Source of the DNA: Symsagittifera roscoffensis
Lineage: Eukaryota > Xenacoelomorpha > Acoela > Convolutidae
NCBI RefSeq assembly: GCF_963678635.1
Contig: NC_087070.1
Span: 40,040,397 to 40,100,396, forward strand
DNA length: 60,000 bases
Reading direction: 5' to 3'
The translations under genes and the position numbers were made by a program. A model generated the notes under the pieces. The model ran no database searches and had not been told where the DNA came from. It saw only the letters and a list, made by a program, of their open reading frames with translations. The stretch's first letter is position 1. Each line of letters starts with the position of its first letter. Below, in pieces: positions 10,095-21,683 of the stretch.

Positions 10095-10308
10095 CTGTAT
10101 TGGTTCCGCCCGTAACTATCCATGCTCCGGTATCTGCGGCTGTTTTCACCAGTCCTTTTTTGAATTGGACGCTCAACTCTCGGTCTAGCTGGAAATCCAA
10201 TGCACCACCTGTGACCGAGATTATGATATTGGGTTCTTTTATACCCCAGCGCTTGAGAAATAGGTCAAGGATAGTGGCCGGATCTGTTTCGTCGCTGAGT
10301 CTGATATA
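10095..10308 (-). CDS. TRPM-family channel, SLOG exon (IISVTGGALDF, TGAWIVTGG)
   Basis: The acceptor CTTTCTTTCAG precedes 10308 and the donor ACAG|GTGTGT follows 10095. The 214-base exon enters in phase 0 and leaves in phase 1. The peptide runs YIRLSDETDPATILDLFLKR, then NIIISVTGGALDF and TGAWIVTGGTNTG. These are the hallmark strands and glycine turns of the TRPM N-terminal SLOG domain (LSDAT_euk). This is the strongest single piece of evidence for the family. Only a 218-base intron separates it from the next exon. Confidence 0.95.
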
Positions 10309-10459
10309 CTGAAAGAAAGAAAGCTCGTCGTATAAGCAAGCAGATCAGAAACTTAATAATCAAATTTATTATTCATGCCCGATATAAAGATGCTAATAAG
10401 ATGATAGGGCAATCAGACATCAAGAAGACAGAATTTATTTCCAGCTTTTTGATAGGTTA

Positions 10460-11298
10460 TCCGCACTGACAAAAATGGTTTAGGATCGATTTAAATTGAT
10501 TTTAAATCGATTTAAATTGATCTTTTTGAAATTTTTGAATCACTTTAAGTGTCTAAAAAATCGATTTCAATCGATTTGGATGGATTTTCAGACCCACTTA
10601 AATCAATTTTTTTGCTAACAAGGCGAAAAAAACATCCTTTAAAAAATTGTCGATTTTTTTATTCTCGATTTTTTAAATATAAACACTCTTGCCATATGTT
10701 ATAAAATTCAAAAAAATTGTCCACATAAATCAGATTTTAAGCTCCAAAATGGGCAATGTAATTATAGAAAATTTCGAAGATAAATCAGATTTCGGGCAAA
10801 ATTTTGGATAAAACGAATCAAGAAAAGAATCATTGTAGATCAGTTTTTTAACTCAAAATATGCAAGAAAATTATAGAATTTTATCGATATTTTGGTGTTT
10901 TCGTTTGGTCTTTTTTATGCTACAATACGCTATGGATGTAAAATGAAAAATGATAGGCAATGGCAGTAAAAATTCGAAACTGATAAATCTCGAATGAAAA
11001 AAAAATCGATTTAAATTGATTTTATTCCGTTTTAATCCCCTTAAAAATAAAAACAAATTCAGACTGAAAAAAAAGCGTTTAAATTGATTTAAAATCAATT
11101 TCGATTAATTTTTTTTAGCTGGGATTTAAGATCAATATAAATCGATTTTAAGTCAATCTAAATCAGTTTTCACCTATTTTATTTAACCTCGATCTAAATT
11201 TAATCAACGTACTTTTTTCATACTAAATTCGATCTAAACTTAATCAACGTTCTTTTTTCATACTAAAATCGATCCTAATCCATTTTTGTCAGTGCGGG
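10460..11298. mobile_element. TA-flanked terminal-inverted-repeat element (MITE, 839 bp)
   Basis: The ends are inverted repeats, CCGCACTGACAAAAATGG then TTAGGATCGATTT, with about two differences over 30 bases. Both ends touch TA dinucleotides (10458-10459 and 11299-11300), consistent with a Tc1/mariner-type target. The inside is many short ATCGATTTAAATTGATT palindromic motifs with no transposase. It lies in the TRPM intron 10309-12393. Confidence 0.8.
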
Positions 11299-11300
11299 TA

Positions 11301-12112
11301 GAAACAGACCTTCAGGTGTAATAGCGTCCTCCCAATCTGTTTTTGCTTGTTTTTTTGTTCATTTATATTGCCACTTGGCTAAATTGGAAACAATTTATTG
11401 TCACTATTTTCTTATTTAATAAAACTGTAAGCAAATCTCTACAGATTCCCTGGCTCAATTGTAAATTAATCTCGATGGATTATCTCGGCACAATTATTAT
11501 GAAGTTACGCACAGAATGATTACTCATTTATTTTTATTTTTCAAATACGTCGATTGCGATGCCTGATATTCTTGAAATTGAACTCAGCAACATAACTTGC
11601 GTAGAGCAAAAAACATTCTACATGTGGAAACTAAACCGACAAAACCTAAGCAGACAATAATTAGCCGACAATTTTTTTGAAACGGAATGCTTCCCGTTTG
11701 AAAAAAAATCAGGTCCTGTCAGATTCGAACCCACGTCCCAGGCGTCTTCCTTACCTCTACCTGATAGACAAAGAAGTATGAATTTATTATGAGCTGAGTC
11801 TAAATTTACCATTTCTAATTTTGCTGGAGTTATTTACTGGAAAAAAGTCTAATACCTGATTGCAATACCCTTGCTTATCGCATGGGTAAAAAAAAACATT
11901 TAAATCGGAAAAGAAAGTACGGCGAAAAACAATAAGTAGACAAACAATAGTCCGACTAATCAAGTTTTCCACATATCCACGAAAAGCAATTTACAACCAG
12001 GACTCGAAACTTAAACCTAATTTCCAAAGTAGCAAGCTTGACCTCTAAAAAATGTGAGAGAGGCCTGAAGGCCAAAGTAAACAACTTTTCTTCGACAACT
12101 TTTCTTACAAAT
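11301..12112. other. TRPM intron sequence with a tRNA-like fragment
   Basis: On the minus strand near 11709-11774 there is a B-box GGGTTCGAATC preceded by GGTAGAGG, like the D and T arms of a tRNA. The acceptor ends do not pair, so it is at most a decayed tRNA or SINE head. The rest shows nothing recognisable. Confidence 0.4.
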
Positions 12113-12230
12113 CAGATAAACAACTTTTCTTACAAATCTGCGGAATTTTTATTGTTTTTTTTATAGAGGCTCAGCACTCTATAAAAAACAAGAACAATTC
12201 CGCAGATTTGTAAGAAAAGTTGTTTATCTG
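12113..12230. repeat. Near-perfect 118-nt hairpin in a TRPM intron
   Basis: Left arm 12113-12168 and right arm 12177-12230 are reverse complements, identical over the outer ~35 bases (beginning CAGATAAACAACTTTTC) with a few differences toward the 8-base loop GCTCAGCA. Part of the left arm (CAACTTTTCTTACAAATC) also occurs just upstream as a direct repeat. It could be a short foldback transposon or a recent inverted duplication. Confidence 0.9.
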
Positions 12231-12393
12231 GTTATCTTGTTAGAAAAGTTTTTAAAAAAATCCAGTTCCCAATAACAAGTACAGTTGCTCTCTCATGTGA
12301 AAAGACATAATTACGCATTCTTTTTGTCTTCAGAAGTCTAATCATCCGGCAAACACTGTCTATCAAGACTACGAACTAAGATAAATATCATAC

Positions 12394-12568
12394 CTTTGAA
12401 ACTTTCTTCGATCCACTTTTGTCGGTCAGCTCTACATCCCCAAAATAATCACAGGGAATCTCTTTAGCATGTTTTTTGGCGTCCCACTTCCCTTCAGTTT
12501 CATCAGTTGAAAACGGCTCACTTTTGTCGTGATCGCTGTCTAGCCGCTTGCATTTACACGTTGAAGGA
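12394..12568 (-). CDS. TRPM-family channel, exon entering the SLOG domain (EIPCDYFGDVEL)
   Basis: The acceptor CTTTTCAG precedes 12568 and the donor AAAG|GTATGA follows 12394. Length 175, entering with one base that completes a GAT codon with the exon at 35213-35283, leaving in phase 0. The peptide starts PSTCKCKR, continues through acidic residues and then WDAKKHAKEIPCDYFGDVEL. This matches the TRPM N-terminus: a Cys-x-Cys site, then W, a basic KH.KE, and a P-x-D-x-FG motif. Frame 12400-12568 on this strand has no stop. Confidence 0.9.
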
Positions 12569-15000
12569 CTGAAAAGAAATTGACTGAAGATGAAACTCCA
12601 TGATAGCCCGAAACTCTACCTTTCTTATTGCAGTAAAAATCAATACAGTAGCAATGTTTTGATATCTACTGAAAAAAAGAATTGAGCTAAAAAGTTAACT
12701 CATTCAATAAGCCTAATTGCTAACGTTATCGGTGACAGCTCTGAAAATGACACATCGACAGAAAAAAAATTTTCAAACTCTTTTAAACCAGATCATACAG
12801 TTACTTTGTTTGTCACCAATACTGTTTAACCTTTTAAACGTGGCTAGGTCTTTTACCAGACCGACCTTTTACCAGACCACAATGCAATAATTCAATTAAG
12901 ATAACTTTAAAATAACGTGTAACGCTCCTCCGGTGCTTCTAAGAGATCAATGAACGTGAGAATTGCTTATAAAAATATGAAATAAACTATTTAACAATTA
13001 ATACAGCCATGACACAAGACGGGGGCTTTCGAATAAGCTTTTTATTTTAAAACTTGAACAAAAAAAATCACATTAAAGTTTCTTTTAAAACCCGAATGGT
13101 CAAATCTCCAAAACTACTGGGTTTCTGATCTTCGTTGTTTTCAACTCAGACACCAAACCTAAAATGGCTGTTAGCATACAACTGGACTTTCCATATGTAA
13201 AGATTTCATTGGCGAAATCACTGAATTCATAATTGAGACTCTTGTTTAAATTAGTTCTTATTTTTCATGAGCCCTTAGATATATACAATGCTTCGACAAT
13301 TTCAAATTTCGAAAAATATATTTTTTAATGAAATCTAACACTTGAAAATTTTTGAAAAAATCAAAAAAATATCATTTCTAGGAAAAGGAAATGCATTGAG
13401 AAAACCTTGACAGCACCCCACCAGATTGTTGAGAATTTCAAAAAACCTCGTCGAATTTCAAGTGTTTTGCAACTTTATTATTAAATATTTAAAAAATTCA
13501 TCTCAGAATTTTAACGAGATTAAGCAGCCACACTTTAAAAAATTCAAAAACGTCTCATCTCGGAGACTAAAAGCATTTAAGCAATAATATTTGGTTAAAA
13601 AAGCTGAACCATGGCAAGATATTGAAGCATGCATTTAAATAAATAATAGAAAATAGATTATTGGAAGGTTTAAAAAAGAAGCGGTTAAAATAAACAAAAC
13701 TTCGCTGATAAACCGTTAAATCGTTTTCTTTAACCAGACTAAACGGCGTCATTATATCTGTCAATCAAATTTGTTTATCGAATCTAGTAAAAGGTCCAAG
13801 ATAAACAATATTAAAAACAATTTCAACACGAACACAAAACTTGATTGGAGATCTATAAATAAAAAACCAAACTCAGAAAAAAATTTCCAAATCTTTCAAC
13901 TACAGTCAAAGTACCAAAAACAAAAAGTATAAGAATTGTCGGAATTAAATGTGTCATTTGACCGGTATGCCTGAAAATTTTGCAAAAATGAAGCGTACAA
14001 TACGTTGAAAATGAGAATTGAGGAAGTTATTTTTAAGAACGAACGATAAGTAATAGTCGGAAAACCGAAGAATTCAATTTTAAAATTTGTCATATCATGA
14101 CACATAACAGCGTATTAATGAGAGTTGCAAAGTGTTGAAACAGGCAAAATTAATTAAAAAGAGCAAATGAACTATTTATGAACACTTTTGCATAAAAAAG
14201 CTATTTTTCAGACAAATATATGACTCAAGGTCGCCTAAAACCTCAAGCTTGCATACATAACATACTCAAAATTAGCATGCTCTGTCTGTTCAAAATTTTT
14301 GCTAGTAATTAGAAGAAAAGAAGAAAACACTTCAATTTCTGTATAAAAGTCTAAACATCAATACAGTAAGTGTAATAAAGATTAGTTCAAACTTCAGGTT
14401 AGTTGATTATATAGTTTATAAAAAAACTAATTAAGCAAGTATTTAAATTGCAAAAAAATGACTGCTGGAATAAAAACATCAAATTACGACTTAACAACAT
14501 AAATCAAATAGAAATGTACAAAAATTAAAATCAATTCAACCTTGAAAACATCGGTAAAATAAACTGGTGATATTTACAAACCTTTTAATGAAAACGGAAC
14601 TCACGCCATGTATTTGTGTGCGTACATACTGGATTAAATTGCATTTCACTAGTGTAGAACTATTTCGTTTTTTTCTTAAACGTTGAAGCAGTGTGTCAAA
14701 TTTTCTTGTTTTTACTGGCAGTGAGTTCCATTTTATAAAAAAAGCGAGGTGAAAAAAAAAACTATTTTTGTAGAGAAGTAGTTGAACAGTGATTATCAAC
14801 AATTATTTGTTTAGCGCAATAATTAATTCTGTAATTGGCTGAAGGTTCTAGATTTGTTTTGTCGGTTCTAGATTATATTACGCAAAAAGTGAAATACCAC
14901 GGAAATATGAACAACAAACTCGCTCAAGGTAACAAAACGACAAATTAAGAGCAGCGATTCAATTTAAGATTAAAAAATGAGACATTATTCACGCAGCAGA
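12569..15000. other. Start of the 22.6-kb TRPM intron, AT-rich
   Basis: Intron sequence 3' of exon 35213-35283. Nothing firmly identified. On the minus strand near 14550-14760 a frame contains KWNSLPVKTRKFDTLLQRLR, faintly like the C-terminal end of LINE reverse transcriptases, but this is too short to call. Confidence 0.4.
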
Positions 15001-15004
15001 ACAA

Positions 15005-15560
15005 ACCTAGAACATAAAAAGGATAGCCGGTTACTGTGTAAATAGCACAATGTTCCGACCATAGTCTTAAAAAATACATTAATGTTTTTTTTCAAATAAA
15101 CGTCGATTTTTTAGGCGTGGTGTGATGAATGGAGCTGAATAAAAAGCCTGGGAATTAAGTATATTCGACAGCCATACTAAAATAGGCAAAATATAAAATA
15201 ATTACAGGAAAAACCAAAAAAAAATCATGTTTTTCGCATTTTTTTCAAATTTTTGAAAAATTTTGTTTGCAAAAAGCGCTAAAATACTCACCGTAAATTA
15301 ACGTTATCCAAGTAAAACTAAATTTATACGTTTTAAGTCAAGCTATTGTAAGCTTTCAAGCAAGCCTACTCGCTCGAAATAAGACGAAAAATCAAAAAAC
15401 TTCAAACCGGTTTTTCTCGTCACTGTGAAAACTTTTTTGAAATTTTTTAGAATGGTTCGAATCACGATTTTAAGGGCTTTAACAGAGGGCTCAAAACCGA
15501 GTTCTTTGGATATTCAGGAGGATATTCAAAAAATACTATAACGAGCAGAACAAAGGAACC
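15005..15560. repeat. Direct repeat B, copy 1
   Basis: The order AGGATAGCCGGTTACTGTG, ATAGTCTTA, GTATATTCGACAG, AACGTTA..CCAAGTAAAACTAA and AGCTATTGTAAGCTTTCAAG recurs about 1.15 kb later (16148-16700), and its start again near 16740. No coding sense in either strand. Confidence 0.7.
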
Positions 15561-16084
15561 TGTAGGGTTGCGTGCAGGGCTAGGTAAACATATTGTATTG
15601 CAATAGTTTGCAATATTTTGCAATATTATCATTGCAGTACCAGATTTTTAGATAAAAATTATAGCAATACGTATTTTTGACAGAAAAATTATTGCAATAA
15701 CTATTGCTGGCGGTCAATATATTGTGCAAAACTTTCACTGACACAACAAACAAGCGTCACTGGATTTCAAGTTTACTTTCAGACATAAGCAACAAATCGA
15801 AAACGTAGAAAAAAAAAGTTAAAAATCTCCGAAGTTTGTGGCTAATTTAAAAGTTGCTTACATAATCGTTGCTACATAATTTCAGTATTTAATTTGATGC
15901 TTCGATTGATTAAATTTATTAAGTTTTTATTTGATGAAATGTATGACACTCTTTATGATCTTTAATATAATTTTGTATGATAGCTCAGACTTTTAATATC
16001 TGAATATGCACAAAACGTGCAAAAACGTTTGTTTGAATTTAAAATTTTAACGTATTCTCAAACTATTTGTGGAGCCTGATTTTG
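15561..16084. repeat. AT-rich region with CAATATT-type inverted repeats
   Basis: Near 15590-15735 TATTGCAATA-like motifs occur in both orientations, with AAACATATTGTATTGCAAT on the left and a partial reverse complement on the right. This may be a small MITE, but the ends were not defined. Confidence 0.35.
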
Positions 16085-16790
16085 CGTGGACAACAAAAAA
16101 AAACCACAAAACAGACACAAATGCAAACTTCCTTCCCATTTCCATTTTACGAACCAAAAAACAAGGATAGTCAGTTACAGTGCAAGTAGCACAGAATGTT
16201 GCGGCCATAGTCTTAGAAAAATACATAAAAATTTTGAAAATTACTGTCACTTTTTTCGGCTTGTGATGAAACGAGCTGAACAAAGACTGGGTATTAGGTA
16301 TATTCGACAGCAATATTCAAATGCGCAAACTGAAATCTAATTATTGAAGAAGACCTACTAAAAAACAAAAAAAGCGAAAAAATTTGAGGTTTTAAGAACT
16401 TTTGAAAAATTTTGATTCCAAAAAGACGCTAAAGTACGCAAAATAAACTAACGTTACTTCCCAGGTAAAACTAAGTTTTAACGCTTTACTTAAAGCTATT
16501 GTAAGCTTTCAAGCAATTAAAATAAGACTGCTCGCTCGCTTTATTCGCCCAAAATAGTACGAAAAATCAAAACTTCAAATAGGTTTTTCTCAAAACTGGT
16601 TTAGAAAAAATTTTTTGGAAACTTTTCAATATTGGTCGAATCACAACTCTGAGGGCTTTGATTTGATATATCACTCAACCCAGGCCGATTCTTGTTTGTG
16701 GTACCCAATTTTGCATGAAAAACGGAAAAAAAACTAAAACAACAAGGATAGCCAAATACTGTGTACTGCGAAATGTTTTTTCAAATTAGT
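16085..16790. repeat. Direct repeat B, copy 2 and start of copy 3
   Basis: Same motif order as at 15005-15560 (AGGATAGTCAGTTACAGTG, ATAGTCTTA, GTATATTCGACAG, AGCTATTGTAAGCTTTCAAG). The third start near 16740 (AGGATAGCCAAATACTGTG) is truncated. Short frames on both strands here are chance openings. Confidence 0.7.
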
Positions 16791-17269
16791 TTTGTTTTAT
16801 CAGTATGATTAGTTTTGTTTATTTAATTGTTATTTTGATTTTTTTCATGATTCGATGATTTTATGATTATGATTATCGTATTTATTTATTTTACTTAAAG
16901 GGATTTTGCTTTTTTAATCATTTTCTACAAACACTGTTTTTTGATGTGCCTGTTTTGCTGTGACTGCCGGATGTGTCTACGCTCTAGTTTTTTTGTTCAA
17001 ATCTTTTTTTTCACAACACGCAGAAATAAAATGCAAAACAGTGTTTATAGAAAAATAACCAAAAAACTAAAAATAATCATTAAAAAATCAAGAAATTTCA
17101 TACAAAAAAAAGGTTTTTTAAACCATAAGTAATAAGGGAAAAAATTGAAATAAATTTCAACAGAAAACTGAAAACAGGCATAAATAAGCTTGTAAATGAC
17201 TTAAATTGAGCATAGAGAAACATGATCATTTGCTTGATTTGCTCGAAATTAGATAAGAAAGTTCAAACA

Positions 17270-17466
17270 GATTGTTTTTTGGCCCCCAGTCCTGGTTAAT
17301 GCAAGACCGATCATTTTCGACGGTGATGCCATCCATTTTGTCGCAGCCGGTCCCACCTTGAGGAGGCGGATGACACTGGAATCCCCCCAACAGTGACCGA
17401 ACACGGGTTCGAACGAATAACTCACGTGTAGACACGCCGGCTTAACCAACTCGGCCATGGCTGCAA
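17270..17466 (-). mobile_element. tRNA-derived SINE
   Basis: On the minus strand it starts GCAGCCATGGCCGAGTTGG, giving an A-box TGGCCGAGTTGGTTAAG and a B-box CGTTCGAACCC about 35 bases later, as in serine/leucine-type tRNAs. A G/C-richer body of about 120 bases follows, unlike the surrounding AT-rich DNA, and ends in an A-rich tail (CCAAAAAACAATC). Target-site duplications were not found. Confidence 0.75.
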
Positions 17467-20400
17467 TTTTCACAATTTTCAATTAGTCGGAACGAAGAAG
17501 CTTTTTGAAACGTAACGATTGTGAGGTTACCATCCAAACTTTCTAAATCTTTCGAATCAGGACGCGAGAGTTTACAGAAGTTACATTCACCTTTGGTGAA
17601 AGAGCCGCTTTTTGTACGAAGAGCGAGAAACAGGAGGAGTCTGTCGATAAATTCTTAAGCTATCAATTTAAATCTTAGCTCTCCGTGTATGTCTTGGACT
17701 TAGTTTAAATAAAATCACTTGTTTTTGGTCACCGATTAAGAGAATCTAGTAGGAAAGAGCTATTCCGGGCGACAATGGACCACTTAAGCAAAAACTTAAC
17801 TTAAGCTTTTCCTCAAATTAAAGCTGTTGAATAAATACTGAAATCTAAAATAAAAACGCTTTTAAAGAATATTTGATCTCGCTTCAGCAACTGTTTTTTA
17901 TTTGGGGTTTAGCTACGTTCAAATTTTCTTGCATTTTTAAAAGCAATTTGGGCCTGAAATTAACTAAGACAACCCAGTTTTTATCAAGGAAAAAAGTTAT
18001 CTCCAAGGCTCAAATTTCAATTTATTCCATTTTTGACCGTAAAAAAGACAATAATTTTGCAGAATTGCGAAGGAGTCAAATTAATGAATTAAGCTCCAAA
18101 TAACATGTTAGAAAAATATAGGCCCGTATTCCGTTATTTTTTTTCTAGGTTCAATTTCTTGTCAAATTGTCAAACTTCGATGCTATCTTTTGACGCAAGT
18201 ACATCGTTTTTGCAAACTTTCAAATCATTTATTTAAAAATTTTTTTTTGGTTCCTTGAACATTTGCTGTTGCGTTTCCAATGTCGCCTAGTATAGTAAGT
18301 AATTATGAAGAGCTAGTAAGTAGAGGGTAGAGCTCCATCTCAAATGGAAAAAATATTATTATAGACCCCCAAGTGATTCAAACTTTTGAGGAAAGGAAAA
18401 AACCGAGTTTGCGTCAGAGTGAACTAATAACTACTCAATTTCTCCGAATAATGTATTAAACAAATATGAATTGCTTTTTTAGTCTGAACATTATTCGCCA
18501 TATCTTTTTTTACTGCTCAAGTTATGTTACCCTGATCCTGGGTTAACCAGTGTTCCTCATATTTTTTTGCAATCATTTGGCTATCGAGATAACATCGAGA
18601 TTACTTCTTTTCTATATTAATTGATCATAATAAAAACATACCTTTTATCGTAGACAGAGTTAACTAATCTGATGCCAAAAAATTTGGTTAAATGAGTTAA
18701 ACTAGTTGAAGTTTTGATGAAATTTTCCCTTCAACACAATACTCTTCTTGAAAAAGGATTGTGTCAATCACATTTATTTCGTTAAGTTTGGCTGTTATCT
18801 TGATGATTATTTATACTGGTTGAAATTGCCTAAATCATTTGGTGAAGAATAAAGTGAAATTACGCATCAATTTTCATGTAATCAAAAAACCTAATTGTTC
18901 ATTTGGTTGCCTAGGATTTCTTTGCTGCTTACTTTTTCAGTATTTTTTGTCAGTAAATGTTTTTTATCTTTTTTGTTTCGCATTACTTTTTTGTTATTAG
19001 AAGCAACTTAAAATAGTCATCCCTGCCTCCCTTGTCGGGATGACAAAAAATGAAAAAGCTTCTGTAGTGCTCGATTACAGTTTCTTCTGCCGCCAGTTCC
19101 GGCAACAATCGTATGCTGTAAAGGATGGAAGTCACCGAGAAAAAAAATTGGAGTTATTGCAGTGTGATCTATTTCAAAAGCAGATCTTAAGCAAACGTTT
19201 CGGTTCTCAATGTATTCTTTACTTTTCTCAGGTGCCTCTGGTTCTCCGAGATTTTTTGTTAGAGTTCAAGTGTTTCAATCGCAGGAGCTATAATATTTGT
19301 ATTGCTTACTTCTATGGCCCGCATATTGATTATACCATATTTGGCTTTTTTTACCTGTTCTTCCAAGATTCTCAAACCCTCAAACGACAGTGGCTGTCTG
19401 CGAACCACATTTGATGGCTGCTTTCCTCACAGTGGCGCACAGTTCTATACTTACTGTCAAAGCCTACTATCCTGAATACGTTTGGCAAACTATAATCATA
19501 ACTTCAAACACTTCCGGTAGAAAAACTCACAAACTCTGCGACCTGAGGTTCCTGTTCATTTCCTAAATACTATCAAACTATGTCCGATAGTTCCACTGTT
19601 TTTGGCTATTTTGTCCCACAGTTTTTATATCCCGTGCCTTGCACAATTGCTTGTGTTGCATGTTAGGTTTTTTGTTCAACTGATCATTCTTCAATTGGGT
19701 TTGTTGCCTGAAAAATCTATAATAACTATCCTCTCCCATCTTGTTCAACGGCTGGAGTATAGTGTTTTGGTCAGCCCTGTCCGTCATCAAAACTCCGTTG
19801 AAAAATGGATGTTAAAATAATGCTAAAAATGCAAATAGAAACTCAGTAGTGTGATGGATTTTTCCCTAATCACCTCCAAAATTTGAAGTAATTTTGTCTC
19901 AACACTTTCACACTATGGCATTATTTACTAGTTGACTGTTGAAAAACCGTGTGTTAGATTATCCAATTCATCATGGGAATTTTTCCCAATTATTCCTAGA
20001 AAGGATTCTCTTATTGAAATTTTTTTGCTACTGTTTTTCAACACTTTGGCCATTTGACTTGGCCGTAACTTATCCTCACTAAAAAAATTCAGCGCTGGTT
20101 AAACTCATTGAAAGCCATCCTGCATAATGTCTAATAGACACGGAAATTTATCTCGGATTTTGGGACCAACTAAATCCGTTTCGTTTATTGCTCCAGACCC
20201 ATAGCCTATTCGAATACATTCAGTAAGAAACTTTTTATATGGTGATTGTACTGTTGCAATAAACTTTCTGTTTACTGGGTCCATCTATTGGACTTGAATT
20301 TTCATAGTGTCCACAGGATATATTAGCAAACTTTACTTTCATCTTAGCGCATTGATAAATATTTAGTCACCCCTATCGCCTATACTTTAAAACCCTCTTG

Positions 20401-20500
20401 ATTATATTTTCTTATGTTTTAATTTTCCTCAAGGCTTCCCTGGAAACGCTTACTAGAAAAGATGTCAAATAACTTCAAAAAAAAAGAAAACTGAGATTCT
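17467..20500. other. TRPM intron sequence, no gene recognised
   Basis: The longest frame, 19040-19414 plus (124 codons), has no recognisable domain, and the opposite frame at 19578-19790 (70 codons, Gln/Asn/Lys-rich) is also unassigned. The 18.9-19.8 kb stretch is slightly richer in G/C and in longer frames than its flanks and may be a heavily decayed retroelement. Confidence 0.35.
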
Positions 20501-20517
20501 CTACAATGCGCGAAACG

Positions 20518-21683
20518 CTGTCGCTTAGAAAATATTTCCACAAAAAATGGAACTATTTCACTTCAAATGATATCTTAAAGTGGCAAACCTTCAAACCTTC
20601 TGTTTATGAAAAAAATTATTCCTATGCGTGATACAACGAAAGATATTTTGTTTGAATTACCATAAGCCTTTGCAACTCCAATTGATCTCTAAAATCGTCG
20701 GCTTCAGAAGATCGAGATTTTATATTTTTTCTAAGAAATCTGTAACTTGATTACCTTCCGCAGTTCTAATCAAACAAAACATCTATCGTTTTGTCATGCA
20801 TTGGAAGAAAAATTTTTATAAGAAACAGAAATTTTGAAAGTTTCACACTTAAAAATGTTATTTGAATTGAAGTAGTTCCCTTTTTGTGCAAGTTTTTCCT
20901 AAACGACACTTCTAGTTAACAACGCCCAAAACGCTGTCGTTTAGGAAAAATTCTTGCAAAACACTGGATCTATTTCACTTCAAATCAGATCTTAATGTGT
21001 CAAACCTTCAAAATCTCTGTTTCTGATAAATTTCTGATAAAAATTAATAGATATGATTATGTAACTTATCTACATGAAGAATCAAAGCTAGTTCATTTTC
21101 AAACTATTCAGCAAACTACTCTGTATGCAACTAGACGAAATAAATAAAAAACTTGCAACAGATTCTTCAAAAAGTTGTACGATAAAAAAATAAGCAACTT
21201 GCATTTGAAAAGGAAAAGTAGGGGCGTTATTCATGTATATCTAATCGTCGTGACGGAAAATACGGGCAGTGTTTTAATTTTGAAAATCCAAATGGAAATG
21301 CTACAAAATCTTGCTCCTGGTGTAAGGAAAATTCGTTCTAAACTGTGCTACCTACATGACTGAAAAAGGAAAAAGAACGAGCCAAAGTTTTATATTGCAA
21401 AACATTCAGACGAAAATGAGGCAATATTAATTAGAGCTAAGGATGGTAATCAAATTACAGATTCCTTGAAAGTAAAGAAAAAATCTGGCCGATCTTCTGA
21501 AGTGGACGTTTTTAGAAATCAATTGGAGTTGCATGGGCTAGTGGTAAATCAAACAAAACATCTATCGTTGTTTCACGCATTGGAACATTTTTATATCAGA
21601 AACAGAAGGTTTGATACTTTAAGATTTGATTTGAAGTAAACATAGTTCCAGTTTTTTTGTGGGAAATTATTCTAAACGATTCT
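20518..21683. mobile_element. Foldback element with ~200-bp inverted arms and a nested inner inverted pair
   Basis: The left arm 20518-20722 is the reverse complement of the right arm 21484-21683 with moderate divergence (shared blocks: TCAAACCTTCTGTTT, CAACTCCAATTGAT, CTTCAGAAGATCG). Inside, a second inverted pair (about 20765-20905 and 20932-21040) belongs to the same sequence family, so one copy may be nested or duplicated. The right arm ends exactly where homology to the 1.52-kb array begins (about 21680). Confidence 0.8.
21100..21660 (+). pseudogene. Degenerate coding remnant inside the foldback element
   Basis: Two plus-strand frames look protein-like but are separated by a frameshift. 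One gives GKYGQCFNFENPNGNATKSC followed by SWCKENS near 21250-21335. The other runs open from about 21385 with HSDENEAILIRAKDGNQITD, into the right arm. The first has a C..C-x2-C pattern that could be a zinc-binding remnant. The family is not recognised; position suggests the element's own transposase or accessory protein. Confidence 0.35.

Noticed and set aside
11709-11774. A functional tRNA gene
   Set aside because: The B-box is good, but the D arm is shortened and the acceptor ends do not pair.
14536-14802. Minus-strand frame with KWNSLPVKTRKFDTLLQRLR, like the end of a LINE RT
   Set aside because: Too short and without any other LINE motif nearby; similarity could be chance.
19040-19414. 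124-codon plus-strand frame
   Set aside because: No recognisable domain, no splice or promoter context, biased composition; left as unassigned intron sequence.
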